DNA of 64,000 bases from Rhodocyclaceae bacterium (lineage in GTDB: Bacteria; Pseudomonadota; Gammaproteobacteria; Burkholderiales; Rhodocyclaceae): contig JAUXXJ010000005.1 in the NCBI GenBank assembly GCA_030681195.1, positions 124,001 to 188,000 on the forward strand, read 5' to 3'. Positions 41,938-51,128 of this stretch are shown here, piece by piece. Within the stretch, counting starts at the first letter, position 1; each line of letters begins with the position of its first letter. Below the pieces are notes generated by a model. That model searched no databases and had not been told where the DNA came from. It saw only the letters and a program-made list of their open reading frames with translations. The translations under genes were made by a program, and so were the position numbers.

Positions 41938-43539
41938 ATGTCTTATCTCGTCCTGGCCCGCAAGTGGCGCCCCAAGTCGTTCGACACGCTGGTCGGCCAG
42001 GAGCACGTCGTGCGCGCCCTGACGCATGCGCTGGAACAGCAGCGTTTGCATCATGCCTACTTGTTCACCGGGACGCGCGGTGTGGGCAAGACGACCATCG
42101 CGCGCATCCTCGCCAAGGCCCTGAACTGCGAACAGGGGATTACCCCGACGCCATGCGGTGTCTGCAGCGCCTGCCTCGAAATCGATGCCGGCCGGTTCAT
42201 CGACTATGTCGAGATGGATGCGGCCTCGAACCGAGGCGTAGACGACATGGCGTCGCTGCTCGAAAAAGCGGCCTATGCGCCGAACAGTGGTCGCTACAAG
42301 GTGTACATGATCGACGAAGTGCATCAGCTCTCCGGTCACGCCTTCAACGCGATGCTGAAGACGCTCGAAGAGCCGCCCGAGCATGTGAAGTTCATCCTCG
42401 CCACGACCGATCCGCAAAAGATTCCGGTTACCGTGCTGTCGCGCTGCCTGCAGTTCAATCTGAAGCAGATGCCGCCCGGCCATATCGTCGACCATCTGTC
42501 GCGCGTGCTGGAGGCTGAAGGCGTGGTCTTTGAACCCGCCGCCCTGCGCCATCTGGCCAAGGCCGCCGCCGGATCGATGCGCGATGCGCTGTCGCTGCTC
42601 GATCAGGCGATTGCGCATGGCGCCGGCCGTATCGAAGATGAGGGCGTGCGCACCATGCTCGGCACGGTGGGCGATGATCACCTGTATGCCGTCCTTGATG
42701 GTTTGGCGGCGGGTGATATTCACGCCATGCTGGCGGTGGCGAATACCATGGAGGCGCGTAGCCTCAGCTTTGACTCCGCCCTGCAGGAACTGGCGACCTT
42801 GTTTCATCGCATTGCGCTGCTGCAATTTGCACCGCAGGCGATTCTCGATCAGACCGAATGCGAGCGTCTTGCACCGTATGCCGAGCGTTTCGACGCCGAG
42901 TATTTGCAGTTGTGTTACCAGATCGTCATCCACGGCCGTGATGAACTGGCGCTGGCCCCTGATGAAGCGGCCGGTTTTACGATGACGCTGCTGCGCCTGC
43001 ATGCGTTCCGTCCCGGGGGTAATGAGAAGCCTGTTGCGGGTGCGGCGGCGCCGGTGCGTGCTGTGCCAGCCCCTGTCACGCCGCTTGCCCCGGTTGCACG
43101 GCCGGCACCCGCCGTCGCGCCAGCGCCGACATTTTCGGCAGCCCCTGCTGCGCCCCCCGCTTCAATTGATCCCGATGACTGGCACGGTCTGGTGGCCACA
43201 CTGCCATTGACCGGCATGGTGCGGCAGTTGGCACAGCATTGCGAACTGGTCAGCCAGACTGACTATGCCATCATGCTGCGTATGGCGCCGGCCCACAAAC
43301 ACCTGCAGGTGCATCAGGACAAGCTGCGTGCCGAACTGGCAAAGCACTATGACCGGGCGCTGACGCTGGACATCAAGCTGGACGTACCTGCCGGCGAGAC
43401 CCCCAAGGCGCGGGCCGATAACGAAAAACGCGAGCGCCAGGACCGCGCCATTGCGGCCATCGAAAGCGATCCTTTTGTCCGCGAGGCCTGCGATCTCTTT
43501 GACGCAAGCATCGATGAATCCACCATCAAACCCCTCTGA
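41938..43539 (+). CDS. dnaX: DNA polymerase III subunit gamma/tau
   Basis: Clamp-loader ATPase (533 residues). Walker A is [11 protein letters not shown] (43-53). Zinc cysteines are Cys64, Cys73, Cys76 and Cys79. Walker B MIDEVH is 124-129 and sensor ATTDPQ is near 155. After domain III comes a proline/alanine-rich linker (about 365-410) then a tau-specific C-terminus. I see no E. coli-type A-rich slippery sequence in the linker region, so a separate gamma form is not evident. A dispersed-repeat copy encodes AVAPAPTF (392-399) in the linker. Start ATG is 20 bases after a terminator. Confidence 0.96.
   Translation: MSYLVLARKWRPKSFDTLVGQEHVVRALTHALEQQRLHHAYLFTGTRGVGKTTIARILAKALNCEQGITPTPCGVCSACLEIDAGRFIDYVEMDAASNRGVDDMASLLEKAAYAPNSGRYKVYMIDEVHQLSGHAFNAMLKTLEEPPEHVKFILATTDPQKIPVTVLSRCLQFNLKQMPPGHIVDHLSRVLEAEGVVFEPAALRHLAKAAAGSMRDALSLLDQAIAHGAGRIEDEGVRTMLGTVGDDHLYAVLDGLAAGDIHAMLAVANTMEARSLSFDSALQELATLFHRIALLQFAPQAILDQTECERLAPYAERFDAEYLQLCYQIVIHGRDELALAPDEAAGFTMTLLRLHAFRPGGNEKPVAGAAAPVRAVPAPVTPLAPVARPAPAVAPAPTFSAAPAAPPASIDPDDWHGLVATLPLTGMVRQLAQHCELVSQTDYAIMLRMAPAHKHLQVHQDKLRAELAKHYDRALTLDIKLDVPAGETPKARADNEKRERQDRAIAAIESDPFVREACDLFDASIDESTIKPL
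43110..43134 (-). repeat. Dispersed 25-bp repeat, copy in dnaX
   Basis: Reverse orientation, about three mismatches. Encodes AVAPAPTF (392-399) in the proline-rich linker. Confidence 0.75.
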
Positions 43540-43550
43540 GGAATCCTGAT

Positions 43551-43877
43551 ATGTTGAACAAAGGCGGCATCGCCAACCTGATGAAGCAGGCGCAGAAAAT
43601 GCAGGAAAACATGACCAAGGCCCAGGAAGAACTGGCCAATATCGAAGTGGAAGGCCAGTCGGGCGCGGGCGCCGTCAAGATCGTCATGACCTGCAAGCAT
43701 GATGTGAAGCGCGTGACCATCGATCCCTCGGTGATGGACGACAAGGAAATGCTCGAAGATCTGATCGCTGCGGCGCTCAACGATGCCAACCGGCGTGCCG
43801 AGGCGACCTCGCAGGAGCGCATGGGCGCGCTGACCGCCGGCCTGCCGCTGCCGCCGGGCATGAAGCTGCCGTTCTGA
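43551..43877 (+). CDS. ybaB: YbaB/EbfC nucleoid-associated protein
   Basis: Small DNA-binding protein (108 residues), usually encoded after dnaX. Family pattern: N-terminal [21 protein letters not shown] helix, strand-rich middle with [15 protein letters not shown], and a C-terminal helix ending [12 protein letters not shown]. recR, which often follows ybaB, is absent here. Confidence 0.95.
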   Translation: MLNKGGIANLMKQAQKMQENMTKAQEELANIEVEGQSGAGAVKIVMTCKHDVKRVTIDPSVMDDKEMLEDLIAAALNDANRRAEATSQERMGALTAGLPLPPGMKLPF

Positions 43878-43893
43878 GCGGCCTTCTCACACC

Positions 43894-44199
43894 ATGGTTC
43901 AAACAGGCAGCGAACCCGGTCTGCTGAACAAGCTGCTCGCGCTGATTGTTGGCGCGACCTTGCTCATCCTCGGCTTCATGTTCTCCGTTGTGGTACTGGC
44001 CATCGTGGCCGTCCTCGGCGTCATCGGTTTCGGCTATTTCTGGTGGACAACGCGTGCCTTGCGCAAGGCCATGCGCGAGCGTCCACCCGCTGCCGTATTC
44101 GATGAGGGGCAGGTCATCATCGACGGCGAGGCGCGGGTCGTCGAGGGCGAACTACTCACTGAGCGCCCGCCCGAGCAGGACGCGCCGATTCAGCGCTGA
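43894..44199 (+). CDS. Small two-helix membrane protein, unknown
   Basis: A 101-residue protein with a hydrophobic hairpin (about residues 14-48, turn near 32) and an acidic soluble tail (EGQVIIDGEARVVEGELL). It resembles nothing I can name. It starts 16 bases after ybaB and is probably cotranscribed with dnaX-ybaB. Confidence 0.6.
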   Translation: MVQTGSEPGLLNKLLALIVGATLLILGFMFSVVVLAIVAVLGVIGFGYFWWTTRALRKAMRERPPAAVFDEGQVIIDGEARVVEGELLTERPPEQDAPIQR

Positions 44200-44205
44200 C
44201 CTGCC

Positions 44206-44436
44206 CTAATCGCACCGCTGCAAGGCGGCGCGAATGCGCTCGATGGTGTCTTCCATGCGCGCCTTGCGCGATACTTCCAGCCCTAATGATTCGGCAATGC
44301 GCGTGATGCGCCGCGGATCGAGCGGTACACCACCGGCATCAATCGCGGCGATCAACTGCCGGGCGCGTTCGACCTCGGCAACGGGGTGGGGGCATGGGGC
44401 AGAGCGGCCAAAGAGGCGTCGCAAGAAAGCCTTCAT
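44206..44436 (-). CDS. Small basic protein of unknown function
   Basis: 76 residues beginning MKAFLRRLFGRSAP. The middle predicts helices (VAEVERARQLIAAIDAGGV) with a final helix pair LEVSRKARMEDTIERIRAAL. No signal peptide or catalytic motif. The frame extends to 44481, but the ATG at 44436 gives a more natural N-terminus. It converges on the preceding gene with a six-base gap. Coding status rests on frame openness and a plausible helical composition only. Confidence 0.5.
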   Translation of the reverse strand: MKAFLRRLFGRSAPCPHPVAEVERARQLIAAIDAGGVPLDPRRITRIAESLGLEVSRKARMEDTIERIRAALQRCD

Positions 44437-44524
44437 CGGGTTGAGTGTGTCCGGGAATGAGGATGCCTGCGAGGGTATCATTGATCCCGGTCGCTACAGA
44501 ATAACCACGGAAGGAGGGATTGCC

Positions 44525-44908
44525 ATGCCGACCATCCGGACGCCGGATACGAACAAGCTTGATCGCATTGTCGCCGAGGCCCGTCGCAGTGCGGAGAAAC
44601 GCGACAAGGATTATCGCGAGCAGGCCCTGAAGATTTATCCGTGGGTTTGTGGCCGTTGTGCGCGCGAATTCACACAGGCCAACCTGCGCGAACTGACGGT
44701 GCACCATCGTGACCACAACCACGACAACAATCCGTCAAACGGCAGTAATTGGGAGCTATTGTGTCTTTACTGTCATGATAACGAGCACCAGAAACAGATT
44801 GAGGCATCGAGCGGCCGATCCATGCCCACGCCGCAAGGCAGTGTGGCGACACACAATCCCTTCGCCGACCTGAAAGCGAAGCTCAAGATGCCAACTTCCG
44901 AGCAATAG
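44525..44908 (+). CDS. yajD: HNH endonuclease-family protein (YajD-like)
   Basis: A 127-residue protein with an HNH fold. Zinc cysteines are Cys42-Cys45 (CGRC) and Cys80-Cys83 (CLYC). The catalytic part is LTVHHRDHNHDNNPSNGSNWELLC with His60-His61, Asn75 and His88. Matches the YajD family, whose cellular substrate is not established. AAGGAGG at 44510-44516 sets the start; a frame from 44234 overlaps the opposing gene and is rejected. Confidence 0.85.
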   Translation: MPTIRTPDTNKLDRIVAEARRSAEKRDKDYREQALKIYPWVCGRCAREFTQANLRELTVHHRDHNHDNNPSNGSNWELLCLYCHDNEHQKQIEASSGRSMPTPQGSVATHNPFADLKAKLKMPTSEQ

Positions 44909-44911
44909 AAA

Positions 44912-45385
44912 ATGATGAAAAGCGTGACGAAAATATTATTCGTGTGCATGGGCAATATTTGCCGATCGCCCACAGCGGAGGGGATAACGCGTACGCTAGC
45001 CGAGCGACAGGGGTTGCTTGAGTCTTTCGAGTTTGACTCGGCCGGTACGCATGGCTACCACATTGGTAATCCACCGGATGAGCGTACGCGTAAGGCGGCG
45101 AAGCAGCGCGGATTTGACTTGTCGAGCTTGCGTGCAAGGCAGGTGAACGAATTTGACTTTGTGCGTTTTGATCATGTGCTGGCGATGGATCGCGAGAACT
45201 TGCGTCTGTTACAACAGGCTTGTCCCGAGGCGCATCGCGGCAAGTTGCGTTTGTTTCTGGAGTTCGCTGGCGGTGTTGAGGATGAGGTGCCGGATCCCTA
45301 CTACGGTGGCCCGGAGGGTTTCGAGCATGTACTCGATCTGGTCGAGGCAGCGGCTGAGGGGCTACTCAAGCAGTTGGCCAAATAA
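44912..45385 (+). CDS. Low-molecular-weight protein-tyrosine phosphatase
   Basis: 157 residues. The phosphate-binding loop CMGNICRSP (Cys12, Arg18) is near the N-terminus, and the general acid is in DPYYGG near residue 129. These are the two hallmarks of the LMW-PTP family, which dephosphorylates tyrosine or arginine phosphate. No Wzc-type tyrosine kinase or polysaccharide genes adjoin. Three bases separate it from the HNH gene. Confidence 0.92.
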   Translation: MMKSVTKILFVCMGNICRSPTAEGITRTLAERQGLLESFEFDSAGTHGYHIGNPPDERTRKAAKQRGFDLSSLRARQVNEFDFVRFDHVLAMDRENLRLLQQACPEAHRGKLRLFLEFAGGVEDEVPDPYYGGPEGFEHVLDLVEAAAEGLLKQLAK

Positions 45386-45386
45386 A

Positions 45387-45419
45387 AAGGGCGCCCCCCT
45401 TCACACAGGGGGCGCCCTT
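45387..45419. terminator. Bidirectional terminator between phosphatase gene and rne
   Basis: A perfect 12-bp stem (45387-45398 with 45408-45419), loop CTTCACACA, flanked by A-run at 45384-45388 on one side. It lies between converging genes and can serve both strands, since AAAAA before the stem gives a U-run to the minus-strand transcript. Confidence 0.85.
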
Positions 45420-45434
45420 GGTGTGTCGCAGGGA

Positions 45435-48083
45435 TTAGTCCTTGCGTTGTGTTTCCACCAGTTGCAGCGGTTCGTCAGGAATGACGACGGCCGCCTTGGG
45501 TTTGCGACCCAGCGTTGGGGCAGGGGCAACGACCATAACCGGGGCGGTGCTGCCGCTGGTTTCGACCAACTGCAAGCCGGCCTTTTGAAGCTCGGATGAG
45601 AGGTCAACTGGCTCGGCCGGCGGCGGGGCCACCGCAGCCAATGGAGCTACTGTCGGCGCAGTGACGGTTTCGACCGGTGCAGCTACGGGCACCTCGATAA
45701 CAGGAGCGGGCTTTGTTTCTGCCACAACCACCAGTGCTGTCTCTGCAACGATCGGTGCCGGTGTTGGCCAAGGCATGGGCTTGCTGACCTCGGTTTCTGC
45801 GACCGGTGAGGTAAGTGTCGGCGCTGGCGAGACGGCAACTGATGCGGGTGTTGTCTCATTGGCGACGGCTTCGATCACATTGGTGGTGACTGCGTCGGTC
45901 GTGTTGGCAGTTTCCTCGTTGCGATTGCCACGTCCGCGGCCTCCGCGACGACCGCGACGGCGCGCGCCATCGGCACCACCTTCGGCATTGGCGTCGGTGG
46001 AAGCGGGTTGCGCGTTGGCCAAAGCGGTTTCGGCAACGGCGGCGGTTGCTGCCGTTTGCGCTTCCTCATTGTTGCTGCCGTTGTTGCCACGGTTGTCGCG
46101 GCGACCTTCGTTGTTGCGCTCGCCACGCTCCTTGCGTTGTTGCGGCTGGCGTTCGCGATCACGCGGCGGGTTGCGGTCCTTTTTCTCTGGTTTGTCCGTG
46201 GTTTCGCTACCGCTACGTTCATTGCGGTCGCCGCGATCACCTCGATTGTCGCGACCATCCTTGCGGTTACGATCACCCCGATCATTGCGGTTGCGCTCGC
46301 CACGCTCATTGCGGTTGCGATCACCCCGGCCGGACTTTTCCGGGCGCTTGGTCGGCTCGGGAGTGGCGACCTCAGCAGCATCGCTACCCGAGAACCAGGA
46401 AATGATTCTGGCGAAGAGACCGGGTTTGGCTGCTGGGGCTGCAACGGGGGCCGGTTTGGCGAGGGGCGCCGGTTGGTCCGGGGTAATGCCCTTGACGGCG
46501 GCTTCGGCACGCGGTGCCTTGCCTTCGGCCTGGGCGTCGGCAGTACTGTTTTCCTCTTCCGTGGGTTTCACGGCCATTTCGTAACTGGCGAGAACGATGC
46601 CTTCCAGGTTTAGCTGGTCGTGCCGCAGGCGGATGATTTCGTGCTGCGGCGTTTCGAGATGGCGATTCGGGATGATCAGCAGGTTGACGCGGTGACGCAT
46701 CTCGATGCGGGCGATATCCACGCGTTTTTCGTTGAGCAGGAAGGTGCCGACATCGACGGGCACCTGGACATGCAGGGCGCCGGTGTTTTCCTTCATTGCC
46801 TCCTCTTCGAGGATGCGCAGGATGTGCAAGGCTGCGGATTCCGTCGAGCGGATATGGCCGGTGCCGGTACAGCGTGGGCAGGTGATATAGCTGGTTTCGG
46901 CCAAGGCCGGACGCAGGCGTTGACGCGACAGTTCTAGCAGGCCGAAGCGCGAGATCTTGCCGGTCTGGACGCGCGCACGGTCGAAGTGCAATGCATCACG
47001 CAGGCGGTTCTCGACTTCGCGCTGGTTCTTGGTCGACTCCATGTCGATGAAGTCGATGACGATCAGGCCGCCGAGGTCGCGCAGGCGCAGCTGGCGGGCA
47101 ATTTCATCAGCCGCTTCGCAGTTGGTGCGCAAGGCGGTTTCTTCAATGTCCGAACCTTTGGTGGCGCGGCCGGAGTTGACGTCTACTGCCACCAGCGCTT
47201 CGGTATGGTCGATGACCACGGCGCCGCCGGAGGGCAGATTGACCTGGCGCGAGTAGGCAGACTCGATCTGGTGCTCGATCTGGAAGCGCGAGAACAGCGG
47301 TACGTCATCGCGGTAGCGCTTGACGCGCGAGACGGTGGCGGGCATCACGTGGGCCATGAACTGCTGCGCCTGCTCGAAGATGTCATCGGTATCGATGAGG
47401 ATCTCGCCAATTTCGGGATGGAAGTAATCGCGGATGGCGCGGATGACGAGGCTGGATTCCTGATAGATCAGGAATGCGCCCGACTGCGACTTGGCCGCGC
47501 CGTCGATGGCCGTCCATAGTTGCAGCAGGTAGTTCAAGTCCCACTGCAATTCCTCGGCACTGCGGCCGATGCCGGCGGTGCGCGCGATCAAGCTCATGCC
47601 ACCCGGCACGTCGAGCTGGTCCATGACTTCACGCAGTTCCTGGCGGTCCTCGCCCTCAATGCGGCGCGAGACGCCACCACCGCGCGGGTTGTTGGGCATC
47701 AGCACCAGATAGCGGCCGGCCAGCGAAATGTAGGTGGTGAGGGCTGCGCCCTTGTTGCCGCGTTCGTCCTTTTCAACCTGGACGATGAGTTCCTGGCCGA
47801 CTTTCAGCGCGTCCTGAATGCGGGCGCGACCGGCTTCGATGCCGGGTTGGAAGAAGCTGCGCGAGACTTCCTTGAATGGCAGAAAGCCATGGCGCTCTGC
47901 GCCATAATCGACGAAGGCGGCTTCGAGACTGGGCTCGATGCGGGTGATGACCGCCTTGTAGATGTTGCTCTTGCGTTGCTCCTTGTTGGCCGATTCGATA
48001 TCGAGATCAATGAGTTTCTGACCATCGACGATCGCGACGCGGAGTTCCTCGGCTTGCGTCGCATTGAACAGCATGCGTTTCAT
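45435..48083 (-). CDS. rne: Ribonuclease E
   Basis: Endonuclease that scaffolds the RNA degradosome (882 residues). N-terminal MKRMLFNATQAEELR, S1 domain near 35-120, catalytic DNase-I-like part with VDVNSGRATKG and VIDFIDM, and the zinc-link CPRCTGTG near 404. After ~residue 510 it is disordered: an Arg/Asp/Asn-rich block (~580-650), GRRGRRGGRGRG near 705, then Pro/Ala/Val-rich tail. A dispersed-repeat copy encodes AVSPAPTL at 750-757. AGGAG lies eight bases before the ATG. Expected to autoregulate through its 5' leader, as in E. coli (family knowledge). Confidence 0.95.
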   Translation of the reverse strand: MKRMLFNATQAEELRVAIVDGQKLIDLDIESANKEQRKSNIYKAVITRIEPSLEAAFVDYGAERHGFLPFKEVSRSFFQPGIEAGRARIQDALKVGQELIVQVEKDERGNKGAALTTYISLAGRYLVLMPNNPRGGGVSRRIEGEDRQELREVMDQLDVPGGMSLIARTAGIGRSAEELQWDLNYLLQLWTAIDGAAKSQSGAFLIYQESSLVIRAIRDYFHPEIGEILIDTDDIFEQAQQFMAHVMPATVSRVKRYRDDVPLFSRFQIEHQIESAYSRQVNLPSGGAVVIDHTEALVAVDVNSGRATKGSDIEETALRTNCEAADEIARQLRLRDLGGLIVIDFIDMESTKNQREVENRLRDALHFDRARVQTGKISRFGLLELSRQRLRPALAETSYITCPRCTGTGHIRSTESAALHILRILEEEAMKENTGALHVQVPVDVGTFLLNEKRVDIARIEMRHRVNLLIIPNRHLETPQHEIIRLRHDQLNLEGIVLASYEMAVKPTEEENSTADAQAEGKAPRAEAAVKGITPDQPAPLAKPAPVAAPAAKPGLFARIISWFSGSDAAEVATPEPTKRPEKSGRGDRNRNERGERNRNDRGDRNRKDGRDNRGDRGDRNERSGSETTDKPEKKDRNPPRDRERQPQQRKERGERNNEGRRDNRGNNGSNNEEAQTAATAAVAETALANAQPASTDANAEGGADGARRRGRRGGRGRGNRNEETANTTDAVTTNVIEAVANETTPASVAVSPAPTLTSPVAETEVSKPMPWPTPAPIVAETALVVVAETKPAPVIEVPVAAPVETVTAPTVAPLAAVAPPPAEPVDLSSELQKAGLQLVETSGSTAPVMVVAPAPTLGRKPKAAVVIPDEPLQLVETQRKD
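45813..45837 (+). repeat. Dispersed 25-bp repeat, copy in rne
   Basis: Two mismatches in the A-run. In the minus-strand rne frame it reads AVSPAPTL (750-757), in the disordered tail. Confidence 0.8.
46259..46330 (-). repeat. Tandem 24-bp repeat in rne
   Basis: Three imperfect 24-bp units encode the octapeptide series GDRNRNER, GERNRNDR and GDRNRKDG in the arginine-rich RNA-binding region of RNase E. Related but less regular units flank it. Copy number could vary by slippage without breaking the frame. Confidence 0.75.
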
Positions 48084-48546
48084 GTGTGCTCCTACGCGCA
48101 GGCAGGCAGGCACGACAAATCACGCCACTAGTAAAAGCGGCGGGCTAACGGATTTGCAGGATCGACACCATGAAGTGGGGTGTGGTTTTGGCAAATGGGT
48201 TGATGGTTTGTCGGATGGCGCCGCCAAATTTGCGGGCAACGCTTATCAAAGCCTGTGTCTGTTGCGCGAATAAAATGTAGTACGTATCGCTGCTTGCGGT
48301 GAGCGACGTGACCTGGGCCCTGCAAGGCTGGCGGATGCCGGGGATCAAAAATCTCGATCAGCGGGAACGCGCCAGCCCCATCTCGGCGCCTATACTGCCC
48401 GATCCCGAATTATCAAATTGCACATTCAAGAAATCAGGGACTATGAATCATGGGCGCCAATTACATCTTCGTCCGTCGCCCCGGAACCACTTCGTGTCGC
48501 CGGGCACGTCATCCGAAGATGGCAAAGCCGGTCCATTATATTGCGA
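48084..48546. other. 463-bp gap between divergent rne and rluC
   Basis: Holds the rne leader on the minus strand and the rluC upstream region on the plus strand. Candidate elements are a minus-strand TATAAT at 48535-48540 and a plus-strand TATACT at 48391-48396, neither with a good -35. A long RNase E leader would fit known autoregulation. The open frame at 48418 in register with rluC is probably untranslated. I saw no gene or strong hairpin. Confidence 0.5.
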
Positions 48547-49506
48547 ATGAATGAGTTAAGTAAAGAATCCGTCACATTCCTTGAAGTTGGGGAAGACGGC
48601 GCCGGCCAGCGTATTGACAACTTTTTGCTGAAACGCCTCAAAGGCGTACCGAAGAGTCACGTCTATCGCATTCTCCGCAGTGGCGAAGTGCGGGTGAATA
48701 AGGGGCGGGCAGCGGCAGACCGTCGCCTGGAGTTGGGGGATCGGGTGCGGGTGCCGCCCGTCAGGATTGCCGAAAAATCGTCAGAAGTGCCTGTTCCGCC
48801 CCGTGAATTTTCCCTAGTCTACGAGGATGATGGCCTGATTGCCATCGATAAGCCAGCGGGCGTGGCGGTCCACGGTGGCAGTGGCGTTGACTTTGGCGTG
48901 ATCGAACAAATCCGGCGGGCGCGCCCGGAGGCCCGTTTTTTGGAGCTAGCCCATCGGCTCGACCGCGAAACGTCGGGTTTGCTATTGATCGGCAAGAAGC
49001 GCTCGGCCCTGACCCGTTTGCATGACCTGTTTCGTAACGGGGGCATCGACAAACGCTATCTGGCGCTGGTGAAGGGGCATTGGCGTGACAAGCTGCGCAA
49101 CGTCAAGTTGCCACTTCTCAAGTACCTGACGCCGGAGGGGGAGCGGCGGGTGCGGGTGTCGGATGAGGGCAAGGAGGCGCATTCGATCATGCGCTTGAAA
49201 GGGCGCTGGACGTCTGCGCACGGAGCTTTCAGCCTGCTGGAAGTGGAGTTGCGTACCGGCAGGACACACCAGATTCGTGTCCATCTGGCCCATTTGGGAT
49301 TCCCTATTCTTGGCGATGAAAAATATGGTGACTTCACCCTGAATCGCGACTTGCAAAAAACGGGGCTGAAACGCATGTTCCTACATGCGCAGTCGATGCG
49401 CTTCGCGCATCCGCTGACGGGTGAACGGCTCGAACTGGTGGCCGAGTTGTCAGATGATCTGAAACGTTATCTTGAATTGCTTGGACCGGTGGATGGGACA
49501 GACTGA
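48547..49506 (+). CDS. rluC: 23S rRNA pseudouridine synthase RluC
   Basis: Converts uridines of 23S rRNA (955, 2504 and 2580 in E. coli numbering) to pseudouridine. The 319-residue protein has an N-terminal S4 RNA-binding domain (about 20-70) and the catalytic Asp139 in LAHRLDRETSGLLL. Later motif RTGRTHQIRVHLAHLGFPILGDEKYG is typical of RluC/RluD. Start 48547 (MNELSKES) is chosen over 48418. Divergent from rne as in many proteobacteria; overlaps the next gene by one base. Confidence 0.95.
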   Translation: MNELSKESVTFLEVGEDGAGQRIDNFLLKRLKGVPKSHVYRILRSGEVRVNKGRAAADRRLELGDRVRVPPVRIAEKSSEVPVPPREFSLVYEDDGLIAIDKPAGVAVHGGSGVDFGVIEQIRRARPEARFLELAHRLDRETSGLLLIGKKRSALTRLHDLFRNGGIDKRYLALVKGHWRDKLRNVKLPLLKYLTPEGERRVRVSDEGKEAHSIMRLKGRWTSAHGAFSLLEVELRTGRTHQIRVHLAHLGFPILGDEKYGDFTLNRDLQKTGLKRMFLHAQSMRFAHPLTGERLELVAELSDDLKRYLELLGPVDGTD

Positions 49507-50159
49507 TGAAGCGCTATGAACTGATCGTATTTGACTGGGACGGTACGCTGATGGATTCGGCGGCGATGATCGTCGATAGCGTCCAGGCCGCTGCGCGCGA
49601 CCTTGGCCTTGAGCCGCCCAGTGACGAACGGGCGCGCCACATCATTGGACTGGGTTTGGAGGAGGCGCTGCGCTACGCCATGCCGGACTTGCCCGGAGCG
49701 CGTTATGAGGAGCTGGTTGAGCGTTATCGTCATCACTATTTGTCGCGTGATCACGAGTTGGTGCTTTTTGCGGGCGCGACAGCCCTGATTGAAACGCTGG
49801 CCGCACAAGGGTGCTGGCTGGCCGTGGCGACCGGAAAGTCACGGCGCGGGCTTGACCGCGCACTCGATCACAGTGGGCTGGGCGCGTTTTTCCATGGCAC
49901 GCGCTGTGCCGATGAGTGCCATTCCAAGCCGCATCCACAGATGCTTGAGGAGTTGATGGCCGAACTTGCCGTCTCGCCAGCGCAGACGTTGATGATCGGC
50001 GATACCACGCATGATCTGCTGATGGCGAAGAATGCGGGGGTCGGTGCTGTCGGGGTGAGTTATGGGGCGCATCCGCGCGATACGCTGTTAGCGGCTGCCC
50101 CGTTATACTGTGCCGAGTCCATGGGGGATTTGGCGGCATGGCTGGCGAAAAATGCTTGA
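49506..50159 (+). CDS. HAD-family phosphatase (phosphoglycolate phosphatase-like)
   Basis: A 217-residue HAD-IA hydrolase. Motif I FDWDGTLMDS (Asp10, Asp12), motif II ATGKSRRG near 115, Lys140 in SKPHP, and motif IV MIGDTTHD near 160. The Gph-like arrangement beside rluC is common in betaproteobacteria, but the true substrate is not proved. The segment AVSPAQTL resembles a decayed repeat copy but is also normal for the family. Confidence 0.9.
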   Translation: MKRYELIVFDWDGTLMDSAAMIVDSVQAAARDLGLEPPSDERARHIIGLGLEEALRYAMPDLPGARYEELVERYRHHYLSRDHELVLFAGATALIETLAAQGCWLAVATGKSRRGLDRALDHSGLGAFFHGTRCADECHSKPHPQMLEELMAELAVSPAQTLMIGDTTHDLLMAKNAGVGAVGVSYGAHPRDTLLAAAPLYCAESMGDLAAWLAKNA

Positions 50160-50180
50160 TTGAACAGGAAGGTGACTAAA

Positions 50181-51128
50181 GTGGCGGATGAAGGTGGCGG
50201 GGTGGGTTGGGAGCGCAAGATTCTGGAAAAGATCGCCCTGGAAGCGGTCAATGAACAGCGGCGGTCGCGGCGCTGGGGCATCTTTTTCAAGTTGCTGGGC
50301 TTTGCCTATGTCACGGTTCTGCTCGCGACGTTGGTGGATTGGGATAATTTTTCCGGGGATGGCGAGGGGAAGCGGCATACGGCATTGGTTGAGATGCAAG
50401 GCGTGATCCAGGCCAAGGGGGATGTCAATGCCGACGATATCGTCAGCGCTCTGCAGTCCGCTTTCGACGACAAACAGGCAGCGGGCGTGATTCTGCGCAT
50501 CAATAGCCCAGGTGGCAGTCCGGTTCAGGCCGGCATCATTACCGATGAGATGCGTCGCCTGCGCGGCAAGCATCCGGATAAGCCATTGTATGTGGTGGTC
50601 GAAGATATCTGCGCTTCCGGTGGCTATTACGTCGCGTCGGCGGCTGACAAGATTTATGTCGACAAGGCCAGCATTCTCGGTTCGATTGGCGTCCTGATGG
50701 ATGGCTTTGGTTTTACCGGCAGCATGGATAAGCTGGGCATTGAGCGTCGTCTGCTGACGGCCGGTGAGAACAAGGGCTTCCTAGATCCCTTTTCGCCCCA
50801 AAATGGGCGGCATAAGGAACATGCGCAGGGCATGCTGAACGACATTCATCAGCAGTTCATCGACGTGGTCCGCCAGGGCCGTGGTACACGACTCAAGGAA
50901 ACGCCCGACATGTTCACTGGCCTGATGTGGACAGGGACCAAGAGTGTCGAGTTGGGGCTGGCGGATAGCCTCGGCACGGTCGATAGCGTGGCACGCGATG
51001 TCATCAAGGCCGAGGGCATTCGCGATTACACGATCAAACCCAATTTTGCTGAAAAGTTTGCCCGACGCTTTGGCTCCGAGGTCGCGGGCGGTTTGGGGAA
51101 TGCCCTGGCGAAGTTCAGTATCCGCTAA
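50181..51128 (+). CDS. sppA: Signal peptide peptidase SppA (S49 family)
   Basis: Membrane-bound serine protease that degrades cleaved signal peptides. About 315 residues, the short form. One membrane segment (about 29-47), then the protease domain with catalytic Ser146 in EDICASGGYYVAS and probable base Lys157 in ADKIYVD, followed by LGSIGVLMDGFG. The GTG at 50181 has AGGAAGG suitably placed upstream. A TTG at 50160, just after the HAD gene, would add seven residues. Confidence 0.92.
   Translation: MADEGGGVGWERKILEKIALEAVNEQRRSRRWGIFFKLLGFAYVTVLLATLVDWDNFSGDGEGKRHTALVEMQGVIQAKGDVNADDIVSALQSAFDDKQAAGVILRINSPGGSPVQAGIITDEMRRLRGKHPDKPLYVVVEDICASGGYYVASAADKIYVDKASILGSIGVLMDGFGFTGSMDKLGIERRLLTAGENKGFLDPFSPQNGRHKEHAQGMLNDIHQQFIDVVRQGRGTRLKETPDMFTGLMWTGTKSVELGLADSLGTVDSVARDVIKAEGIRDYTIKPNFAEKFARRFGSEVAGGLGNALAKFSIR

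Noticed and set aside
43018..43140. Programmed frameshift site in dnaX
   Set aside because: I looked for an A-rich slippery sequence followed by a hairpin and found none in the linker region.
45505..45540. PAPTL peptide near the RNase E C-terminus
   Set aside because: The peptide resembles AVxPAPTF but the DNA below it differs from the repeat. Likely ordinary Pro/Ala-rich tail.
45651..45670. TGTCGGCGCAGTGACGG in rne
   Set aside because: Too many differences in the second half and no A-run; chance similarity in a low-complexity tail.
49967..49991. Possible extra repeat copy in the HAD phosphatase gene (AVSPAQTL)
   Set aside because: The first 16 bases match but the A/T-rich end does not, and the peptide is normal at this place in HAD proteins. 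Counted as doubtful, not as a copy.
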